Part shown: one piece after another, positions 7,218-12,787 of the stretch | How the letters are laid out: the number at the start of each line of letters is the position of its first letter | How positions within the stretch are numbered: position 1 is the stretch's first letter | NCBI GenBank assembly: GCA_020025195.1 | Contig: JAHHSN010000032.1 | Span: 1 to 16,285, forward strand | Origin: Angelakisella sp. | GTDB lineage: Bacteria > Bacillota > Clostridia > Oscillospirales > Ruminococcaceae | Length of the DNA: 16,285 nt | Reading direction: 5' to 3' | Position numbers and translations under genes: made by a program | The notes under the pieces: generated by a model | Seen by the model: only the letters and a program-made list of their open reading frames with translations | What the model was told of the DNA's origin: nothing | The model's database searches: none

Positions 7218-8699
7218 ATGGCGGTGTTAAAAAACCTCTATCAGGATATCGCGGCGAGAACCGGCGGCGATATCTATATCGGCGTGGTGGGACCGGTCCG
7301 AACGGGCAAATCCACCTTCATCAAGCGTTTTATGGAAACGATGGTGCTTCCGCGCATCGAAAGCGAGCCGCGGCGGGAGCGGGCGCAGGATGAACTGCCC
7401 CAGTCGGCGGCGGGGCGCACCATCATGACCACCGAGCCGAAATTCATCCCCGAGGAGGCGGTGCGCATTTCGGTGGATGAGGATCACAGCCTCAGGGTGC
7501 GGCTCATTGACTGCGTGGGCTACATCGTGCCGAGCGCCCTCGGCTACATTGAGGGGGATACCCCCCGCATGGTGATGACACCGTGGTATGACGAGGAGAT
7601 CCCCTTTGAGGAGGCGGCGGAGGTCGGGACCCGAAAGGTCATCAATGAGCATTCCACCATCGGGCTGGTCATTACCACCGACGGCAGCGTGACGGAGATC
7701 CCCCGCGCGGAATACGAGGCGGCCGAGAGCCGGGTCATCGAAGAACTGAGGGCCATTGAAAAGCCTTTTGTCGTGGTGCTGAATTCCGCCGCGCCGAAGT
7801 CCGCCCAGACCAAGGCGCTCCGGGAGGAGATGACGGAACGGTACGGCGTCCCGGTGGTGGCGGTCAACTGCCTCGAAATGGAGGAGGAGGACATCACAGC
7901 GATCTTTAGGGAGGTGCTCTCACAGTTCCCCCTGCAGGAGGTGGCGCTGGAGCTTCCCGGCTGGGTGATGAACCTGGCCCCCGACCACTGGCTCCGGGCG
8001 GACCTCTGTCGGGCGGTGCGGGAGATGGCGGGAAAGCTCAGCACGGTCGCCTCCGCCAAAGAGGCGCTCTCCGCGCTTTCGACCTGCGAGCACGTCCGGG
8101 AGCTCCGGTGGCTCAGCTCCGATCTGGGGGCGGGCGCGGTGCGGACCCGGGTGGAGCTTAGCGACGGACTGTTCTACCAGATCCTGGGAGAAGCGACAGG
8201 CCTTGAGATCAAGGGGGAGGAAGGACTCCTGCCCTGCATGGTGGAGCTTGCCGCCATCAAGAAGAAATATGAGAAGTTCGCCGGTGCGCTTGATGAGGTG
8301 GCGGCGACGGGCTATGGCATCGTCATGCCGACGATGGAGGAGCTTACACTGGAGGAGCCGGAGATCGTGAAGCAGGGCGGACGCTATGGGGTGCGGCTCC
8401 GGGCTTCCGCGCCCTCCATCCACCTGATGCAGGCCAACATCACCACCGAGGTCGCGCCCATTGTGGGAAGTGAGCGGCAGAGTGAGGAGCTGGTGCATTA
8501 TCTCCTCAAGGAGTTTGAGGAGGACCCGGCCAAGATCTGGGAGAGCAACATCTTCGGGAAATCGCTGCATGAGCTGGTGAACGAAGGGCTGCACAACAAG
8601 CTGAGCCGGATGCCGGCGGACGCCCGCATGAAGATGCAGGAGACCACCGAGCGCATCATCAATGAGGGCTGCTCCGGACTGATCTGTATCATTCTTTAA
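7218..8699 (+). CDS. spoIVA: Stage IV sporulation protein A (coat morphogenesis ATPase)
   Basis: SpoIVA polymerises in an ATP-dependent, irreversible manner on the outer forespore membrane and forms the basement layer of the spore coat. The 493-residue length is essentially that of B. subtilis SpoIVA. The N-terminal TRAFAC-type NTPase domain (about 1-240) carries a clear Walker A, GPVRTGKST (25-33), a conserved GRTIMTTEPKFIPEEA segment (about 67-81), and a Walker-B-like strand RLIDCVGYIVPSALGY (Asp98). A middle domain follows (about 240-410). The C-terminal domain ends in the family-typical INEGCSGLICIIL, which is needed for membrane-surface localisation via SpoVM in Bacillus. It is the last gene before a strong terminator, and its partner SipL is encoded immediately upstream. 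Confidence 0.98.
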   Translation: MAVLKNLYQDIAARTGGDIYIGVVGPVRTGKSTFIKRFMETMVLPRIESEPRRERAQDELPQSAAGRTIMTTEPKFIPEEAVRISVDEDHSLRVRLIDCVGYIVPSALGYIEGDTPRMVMTPWYDEEIPFEEAAEVGTRKVINEHSTIGLVITTDGSVTEIPRAEYEAAESRVIEELRAIEKPFVVVLNSAAPKSAQTKALREEMTERYGVPVVAVNCLEMEEEDITAIFREVLSQFPLQEVALELPGWVMNLAPDHWLRADLCRAVREMAGKLSTVASAKEALSALSTCEHVRELRWLSSDLGAGAVRTRVELSDGLFYQILGEATGLEIKGEEGLLPCMVELAAIKKKYEKFAGALDEVAATGYGIVMPTMEELTLEEPEIVKQGGRYGVRLRASAPSIHLMQANITTEVAPIVGSERQSEELVHYLLKEFEEDPAKIWESNIFGKSLHELVNEGLHNKLSRMPADARMKMQETTERIINEGCSGLICIIL

Positions 8700-8706
8700 A
8701 CAGAAG

Positions 8707-8741
8707 AAAGCTCCCGCTCCGAAAAGGAGCGGGAGCTTTTT
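8707..8741 (+). terminator. Strong intrinsic terminator after spoIVA
   Basis: GCTCCCGCTCC (8710-8720) and GGAGCGGGAGC (8726-8736) are a perfect 11-bp stem with a GAAAA loop, followed by TTTTT. The flanking AAA/TTT pairs extend the stem. It may also slow minus-strand transcripts of the convergent small gene, but the T-run is on the plus strand. Confidence 0.95.
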
Positions 8742-8760
8742 GGCCGCGGGGCGTTTGGAC

Positions 8761-8937
8761 TTACTCGTTCGCGGGGTGCGAGCGGGGGTTGGTGATGGGA
8801 TCCTGCCCTTGGGGCGCGTCCGGGACGCAGGGCGTCTCCGGCAGGGGAGCACCGCTTCTTAATTCCGGGTCGGGGGGCAGGGTAAAATCCGGCTCCTCCG
8901 GTACGGCGCGTTTCTTTTTGTTCTCAGCGTGAGACAT
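8761..8937 (-). CDS. Small Pro-rich protein downstream of ferredoxin, unknown function
   Basis: A 58-residue open frame begins MSHAENKKKRAVPEEPDF and ends NPRSHPANE. About 14 of its 58 residues are proline, with a short Lys/Arg cluster (7-10) and otherwise acidic/polar content. It has one Cys (residue 37), no hydrophobic helix, no signal peptide and no metal-binding motif, so it is probably disordered and cytosolic. The ATG is preceded on the minus strand by AAAGGAGAGG (about 8943-8953), a strong site with normal spacing. It starts 36 nt after the ferredoxin stop, so the two are likely co-transcribed. I do not recognise a family; the site and the clean frame are the only evidence that it is real. 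Confidence 0.6.
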   Translation of the reverse strand: MSHAENKKKRAVPEEPDFTLPPDPELRSGAPLPETPCVPDAPQGQDPITNPRSHPANE

Positions 8938-8973
8938 CGTGACCTCTCCTTTCGGTTTCTTAAATGGATGACG

Positions 8974-9165
8974 TCAGTCATGAACCTCGATGACGCCGGC
9001 GGGACAGTTCATCGCCGCGTCGGAGATCATCACCTCGGTGGTTTCCCCCACGGGGGATTCCTTCACGGAGGCCTTTCCCTCCGCGTTCATGGCGAAAACA
9101 TCGGGGCAGAGGGAGACGCAGAGACCACAGCCGATGCAGCCTTCCTCCCGGATCGTTACTTTCAT
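8974..9165 (-). CDS. Small single-[4Fe-4S] ferredoxin
   Basis: The 63-residue product carries CIGCGLCVSLCP (Cys10, 13, 16 and 20) and a distal AMNCPAG (Cys54). This is the pattern of single-cluster ferredoxins such as the Thermotoga type, where C10/C13/C16 plus the distal Cys ligate one [4Fe-4S] cluster. The second CxxCxxC of two-cluster clostridial ferredoxins is absent. Cys20 would form a disulfide in the Thermotoga protein, but no second partner Cys exists here. It is a low-potential electron carrier in the cytosol. The start at 9165 is preceded by AAAGGAG with 8 nt spacing; a longer in-frame start at 9252 would run back through the promoter. Its divergent position next to the ferredoxin-linked hydrogenase operon makes it a candidate partner of HydABC, which is inference. 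Confidence 0.9.
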   Translation of the reverse strand: MKVTIREEGCIGCGLCVSLCPDVFAMNAEGKASVKESPVGETTEVMISDAAMNCPAGVIEVHD

Positions 9166-9201
9166 GGTAAAGTCTCCTTTTTCGGTATAGTTTTGTGCGA
9201 A

Positions 9202-9226
9202 ATTATATTGTGTAGTTTTTACAATA
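9202..9226 (-). promoter_or_regulatory. Ferredoxin promoter -10 with an overlapping inverted repeat
   Basis: On the minus strand a perfect TATAAT (9202-9207) lies 37 nt before the ferredoxin start; no good -35 is visible at 16-18 nt (ATATTA at 17). Directly upstream is TATTGT-N9-ACAATA (9206-9226 on the plus strand), a perfect 6-bp inverted repeat occupying the spacer, as a repressor operator would. Confidence 0.5.
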
Positions 9227-9336
9227 ATATTCGGGATGCAGAGCAAAAACATGAGAAATATTTGGACGTGGATTCGTCTCTTTTGCTAAAAGAAAGTTAT
9301 ATTCTCTAAAATATTGGGGAAACAGCATAAATGCGG

Positions 9337-9365
9337 TTGATTTATGGCGAAAGAATTGTTAGAAT
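9337..9365 (+). promoter_or_regulatory. Sigma-A-type promoter of the hydrogenase operon
   Basis: The -35 is TTGATT (9337-9342), followed by a 17-nt spacer and the -10 TAGAAT (9360-9365), giving an expected start near 9372 and a leader of about 55 nt. This is the only good match in the 262-nt divergent region for the plus strand. Confidence 0.7.
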
Positions 9366-9373
9366 AAAGACAA
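9356..9373. promoter_or_regulatory. Rex-like operator candidate over the hydrogenase -10
   Basis: TTGTTAGAATAAAGACAA has the 18-bp layout of clostridial Rex sites (TTGTTAA-N4-TTAACAA) and matches 10 of the 14 defined positions, including both outer ends TTGTTA and ACAA. It covers the -10 and the expected start. Rex is the NADH/NAD+-sensing repressor of fermentation genes. The inner right half-site is poor, so this is a candidate only. Confidence 0.4.
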
Positions 9374-9427
9374 AACTGTCTCTCTGCGCCCTTTTGCGGG
9401 GCTTTTACGAGGGAGAAGGAGCGAAAA

Positions 9428-9988
9428 ATGCAGGAGCTTTCACTCAACATTTTGGATATCGCGCAGAATTCTCTCTCGGCGGGAGCAACGCTTATTGCCA
9501 TCGAGACCGAGTACTGTCTTAACGAGGACCGCCTCCTCATCCGCGTTCGGGATAACGGCCGCGGCATGGGGGAGGAGCAGCTGGCGCGTGTGACCGATCC
9601 CTTCTTCACCACCCGCGTGACCCGCAAGGTGGGAATGGGGCTGCCACTCCTCAAGATGGCGGCGGAGATGACCGGAGGGACCCTCACGGTGGAAAGTCGC
9701 CTGGGGGAGGGGACCTGTGTGGAAGCGGACTTTGGGCTTTCGCACATCGACCGTCTCCCGATGGGAGACCTGCCCGAGACGATGGTGGCCCTGATCGGCA
9801 TGAATCCCGACCGGGACTTTGTGCTGCGGTTCCGGTACGGTGAAGAAGGATTTACCGCCGACACCCGCTTGTACCGCGAGGTGTTGGGGGAGGGGATCGG
9901 GCTCGGGGAGCCGGAGATCCTGGATTTTATTAAGGAACAGGTGCGGGAAGGAATCACGGAGTGCTGTCCGACCCCGGAGCTGCTTTAA
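9428..9988 (+). CDS. Stand-alone histidine-kinase-like ATPase of the hydrogenase operon
   Basis: The 186-residue product is a GHKL/HATPase_c domain without a histidine phospho-acceptor domain, membrane segment or PAS domain. The N-box is LNILDIAQNSLSAGA (Asn14), G1 is RVRDNGRGMGEE, then DPFFTTR, G2 is KVGMGLPLLKMAAEMTGG, and a final GEGTCVEADF strand. The last ~75 residues (FGLSHIDRLPMGDLPETM...) form a separate small C-terminal part of unknown role. ATG 9428 follows AAGGAG (9416-9421). Such ATPases recur beside hydC/nuoE-like genes in clostridial hydrogenase operons; whether they act as regulators, like anti-sigma kinases, or in maturation is not established to my knowledge. It is the first gene of the operon, separated from hydC by 83 nt that contain a hairpin. 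Confidence 0.85.
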   Translation: MQELSLNILDIAQNSLSAGATLIAIETEYCLNEDRLLIRVRDNGRGMGEEQLARVTDPFFTTRVTRKVGMGLPLLKMAAEMTGGTLTVESRLGEGTCVEADFGLSHIDRLPMGDLPETMVALIGMNPDRDFVLRFRYGEEGFTADTRLYREVLGEGIGLGEPEILDFIKEQVREGITECCPTPELL

Positions 9989-10012
9989 ATAGGAAGAAAA
10001 AGAACGGTAAGC

Positions 10013-10043
10013 TCCCCCGTCCCCATGAAAACCGGGGGGTTTT
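10013..10043 (+). terminator. Possible attenuator hairpin between the ATPase gene and hydC
   Basis: TCCCCCG (10013-10019) can pair with CGGGGGG (10033-10039) around a 13-nt loop, followed by only TTTT. It resembles a weak intrinsic terminator inside the operon and could lower or tune transcription of the hydrogenase subunit genes relative to the ATPase gene. The short T-run and large loop make this uncertain. Confidence 0.4.
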
Positions 10044-10056
10044 CGAAGAAACCAAA

Positions 10057-10063
10057 AGGAGGT
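10057..10063 (+). promoter_or_regulatory. Ribosome binding site AGGAGGT deciding the hydC start
   Basis: A perfect AGGAGGT lies 8 nt before ATG 10072. The in-frame start at 9961 would place 37 extra basic residues over the previous gene's end and the hairpin. Confidence 0.85.
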
Positions 10064-10071
10064 TCAGCCAT

Positions 10072-10566
10072 ATGGCCAAGAGGAAAACGGAGATCCCTTT
10101 CGCGGGGACGCCCGAACAGGAAAAAGAACTGAAAGAGATCATTGCGCGCTATAAGGACCGGAAGGGTGCTCTGATGCCCATTCTGCAGCAGGCGCAGGAG
10201 CTCTATGGCTATCTGCCCATCGAGGTGCAGACCATGATCGCGGAGGGGCTCGGCATCCCGCTTGCGGAGGTTTACGGCGTGGTGACTTTTTATGCGCAGT
10301 TTACCCTCAATCCCCGCGGGACTTACAACATCGGACTCTGCATGGGAACGGCCTGCTATGTTAAGGGTGCCGGCGCTGTCATGGACAAGCTGAGGGAGCG
10401 TCTCGGCATCGAGCCGGGCGGCATCACCCCAGACGGACGCTTCTCTCTGGAGGCGACCCGCTGCATCGGCGCCTGCGGACTTGCGCCGGTCATGACCATC
10501 AACGATGAAGTTTACGGACGGCTCACCCCCGATGAGGTGGACGCCATTCTGGATAAGTATCTGTGA
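10072..10566 (+). CDS. hydC: NuoE-like [2Fe-2S] subunit of NAD-linked hydrogenase (HydC)
   Basis: This 164-residue protein is a thioredoxin-fold [2Fe-2S] subunit homologous to NuoE of complex I. The helical N-terminal part has KGALMPILQQAQELYGYLP and the GVVTFYAQF signature. The cluster ligands are C-x4-C in GLCMGTACYVKGA (Cys90, Cys95) and C-x3-C in TRCIGACGLAPV (Cys131, Cys135), spaced as in the family. In trimeric HydABC enzymes HydC docks on HydB and relays electrons at the NADH site of a cytosolic hydrogenase that oxidises NADH and reduced ferredoxin together to make H2, or runs in reverse. It begins 83 nt after the ATPase gene and ends 19 nt before the next gene. Confidence 0.95.
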   Translation: MAKRKTEIPFAGTPEQEKELKEIIARYKDRKGALMPILQQAQELYGYLPIEVQTMIAEGLGIPLAEVYGVVTFYAQFTLNPRGTYNIGLCMGTACYVKGAGAVMDKLRERLGIEPGGITPDGRFSLEATRCIGACGLAPVMTINDEVYGRLTPDEVDAILDKYL

Positions 10567-10585
10567 GATTGGGGGATTTGAGACG

Positions 10586-10957
10586 ATGAAAACTCTGGAA
10601 GAACTGGCCGCTCTCCGCGAAAAGATGAAGGGCGAAGTCAGTATGCGCAAGGATAACAGCGAAACCACCCGGGTCGTGGTCGGCATGGCCACCTGCGGCA
10701 TTGCCGCGGGCGCCCGTCCGGTGCTCACCCAGTTCGTGGCGGAGGTCAACCGCCGCGGCCTCAAAAACGTCACCGTCAGCCAGACCGGCTGCATCGGGAT
10801 GTGCAAGCTGGAGCCTATTGTGGAGGTCTTTGAGCCGGGCCGCGATAAGGTGACCTATGTAAAAATGACGCCGGAAAAGGTGGCCCGCGTTGTGGTGGAG
10901 CATCTGGTGAACGGCAAACCCGTGACGGAATTCACCGTCGGGGCTTATACCAACTAA
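10586..10957 (+). CDS. Small thioredoxin-like [2Fe-2S] ferredoxin domain protein
   Basis: The 123-residue product is a NuoE-like / (2Fe-2S) ferredoxin domain that recurs between hydC and hydB in clostridial hydrogenase operons. A short N-terminal helix (TLEELAALREKMKGEV) precedes VVVGMATCGIAAGARPV (Cys37) and VSQTGCIGMCKLEPIVEVF (Cys69, Cys73), closing with a VTYVKMTPEKVARVVVEHLVNGKPV helix. Only three Cys are present: the second position of the first pair is Ala. From memory this is usual in the subgroup, so a fourth ligand, if a [2Fe-2S] cluster forms, must come from elsewhere. ATG 10586 follows GGGGGA (10571-10576) at 9 nt; an in-frame start at 10505 would overlap hydC. It probably acts as an accessory electron carrier or subunit. 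Confidence 0.88.
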   Translation: MKTLEELAALREKMKGEVSMRKDNSETTRVVVGMATCGIAAGARPVLTQFVAEVNRRGLKNVTVSQTGCIGMCKLEPIVEVFEPGRDKVTYVKMTPEKVARVVVEHLVNGKPVTEFTVGAYTN

Positions 10958-10972
10958 GGGAGGAGAGAAACC

Positions 10973-12769
10973 ATGTCACTTGCAAGAACCCACATTCTGG
11001 TGTGCGGCGGAACCGGTTGTACCTCCTCCCACTCCCAGCAGCTCATTGATGAATTGAATGTTCAGCTCAAGGCCAAAGGGCTTTCCGAGGAGGTCAAGGT
11101 CATTAAGACCGGCTGCTTCGGCCTCTGCGCCCTCGGCCCCATTATGATCGTTTACCCCGAGGGGTGCTTCTATTCCCATGTTACGGTGGAGGACATCCCC
11201 GAGATTGTGGAGGAGCACATCCTCAAGGGGCGTGTGGTCACCCGCCTGCTCTATGAGGAGACGGTAAAGGAGGATCAGAGCATCCTCAACCTCAACGAGA
11301 CCAACTTCTATGCGAAGCAGACCCGCATCGCCCTGCGCAACTGCGGCGTCATCAACCCCGAAAACATCGACGAGTACATCGCGATGGACGGCTACGAGGC
11401 GCTTGGCCGCGTGCTCACCCAGATGACTCCCGACGAGGTCATTAAAACCATCAAGGATTCCGGGCTTCGCGGACGCGGCGGCGGCGGTTTCCCCGCGGGC
11501 GTTAAGTGGGGGCTTGTCCGTCAGAGCGTGGGCGACGTCAAGTACGTCTGCTGCAACGCCGATGAGGGCGACCCCGGTGCGTTTATGGATCGTTCCGTTC
11601 TGGAGGGCGATCCCCATGTGGTGCTGGAGGCCATGACCATCGCGGGTTATGCCGTCGGCGCGCATCAGGGCTACATCTATGTCCGTGCGGAGTATCCCAT
11701 CGCCATTCACCGCCTGCAGGTCGCCATTCAGCAGGCCAGAGACTACGGCTTCCTCGGCGAGGATATCTTCGGCTCCGGCTTCCGCTTCGATATTGAGCTG
11801 CGTCTGGGCTCCGGCGCATTTGTCTGCGGCGAGGAGACCGCGCTCATGACCTCCATCGAGGGTCACCGCGGCGAGCCGCATCCCCGGCCGCCCTACCCGG
11901 CCGTCAAGGGCCTGTTCGGCGTTCCCACCCTCCTCAACAACGTGGAGACCTGGGCGAACATCCCCCGCATCATCCTGAACGGCTCGGAGTGGTTTGCCTC
12001 CATGGGCACCGAAAAGAGCAAGGGCACCAAGGTGTTCTGCCTGGTCGGCAAGATCAACAACACCGGTCTGGTGGAGATCCCCATGGGCACCACCCTCCGC
12101 GAGATCATCGAGGATATCGGCGGCGGCATTCCCGGCGGCAAGAAGTTTAAGGCGGCCCAGACCGGAGGCCCCTCCGGCGGCTGCATTCCCGCGTCCCTCA
12201 TTGATACCCCCATCGACTATGACAACCTCACCGCCATCGGCTCCATGATGGGCTCCGGCGGCCTCATCGTCATGGATGAGGACACCTGCATGGTGGATAT
12301 CGCGAAGTTCTTCCTGGAGTTTACCGTGGATGAGTCCTGCGGTAAATGCACCCCCTGCCGTATCGGCACCCGCCGTCTCCTCGAAATGCTGGAGGAGATC
12401 ACCAGCGGAAACGGTACGCTGGAGCTTCTGGACGAGATGGAGGAGCTTTGCCATTATATCAAGGCGAACAGCCTCTGCGCCCTCGGCCAGTCCGCGCCCA
12501 ACCCCGTGCTTTCCACTCTCCGTTACTTCAGAGACGAGTATGAAGCGCACTGCGTGGAGAAACGCTGTCCCGCCGGCGTCTGCAAGAAGCTGATGCACTT
12601 TGAGATCGTTCCCGACCTCTGCCGCGGCTGCACCGCCTGTGCCCGCGCCTGCCCGGTCGGCGCCATCTCCGGCAGCATCAAGATGCCGCACGTCATCGAC
12701 GCGACGGCCTGCATCAAGTGCGGCGCCTGTATGGATACCTGCCGCTTCAATGCGATCGTGAAAAAGTAA
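10973..12769 (+). CDS. hydB: NuoF-like flavoprotein subunit of NAD-linked [FeFe]-hydrogenase (HydB)
   Basis: HydB holds FMN and the NAD(H) site of the complex. The 598-residue order of domains is the classic one. An N-terminal thioredoxin-like [2Fe-2S] domain has Cys11, 16, 48 and 52. The NuoF core has the nucleotide loop GLRGRGGGGFPAG (164-176), FMN-site CNADEGDPGAF (194-204) and GAFVCGEETALM. The SLBB part is followed by the [4Fe-4S] site ESCGKCTPCRIGT (Cys456, 459, 462 with Cys502). Two C-terminal ferredoxin-type [4Fe-4S] clusters are CRGCTACARAC (550-560) and CIKCGACMDTC (580-590). ATG 10973 follows GGGAGGAG at 7 nt. Length and architecture match bifurcating HydB subunits, but sequence alone cannot prove bifurcation, since NADH-only hydrogenases have similar subunits. 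Confidence 0.96.
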   Translation: MSLARTHILVCGGTGCTSSHSQQLIDELNVQLKAKGLSEEVKVIKTGCFGLCALGPIMIVYPEGCFYSHVTVEDIPEIVEEHILKGRVVTRLLYEETVKEDQSILNLNETNFYAKQTRIALRNCGVINPENIDEYIAMDGYEALGRVLTQMTPDEVIKTIKDSGLRGRGGGGFPAGVKWGLVRQSVGDVKYVCCNADEGDPGAFMDRSVLEGDPHVVLEAMTIAGYAVGAHQGYIYVRAEYPIAIHRLQVAIQQARDYGFLGEDIFGSGFRFDIELRLGSGAFVCGEETALMTSIEGHRGEPHPRPPYPAVKGLFGVPTLLNNVETWANIPRIILNGSEWFASMGTEKSKGTKVFCLVGKINNTGLVEIPMGTTLREIIEDIGGGIPGGKKFKAAQTGGPSGGCIPASLIDTPIDYDNLTAIGSMMGSGGLIVMDEDTCMVDIAKFFLEFTVDESCGKCTPCRIGTRRLLEMLEEITSGNGTLELLDEMEELCHYIKANSLCALGQSAPNPVLSTLRYFRDEYEAHCVEKRCPAGVCKKLMHFEIVPDLCRGCTACARACPVGAISGSIKMPHVIDATACIKCGACMDTCRFNAIVKK

Positions 12770-12787
12770 GGAAGGAGTGACTGCAAA

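Noticed and set aside
9206..9226. Calling TATTGT-N9-ACAATA a definite Rex site
   Set aside because: The half-site distance is 1 nt short of the Rex layout and the inner bases do not match, so it is kept only as an inverted repeat of unknown regulator.
9386..9406. Hairpin-like GCGCCC...GGGGC followed by TTTT in the hydrogenase leader
   Set aside because: Only about 5 bp with a bulge and a short T-run; too weak to call an attenuator.
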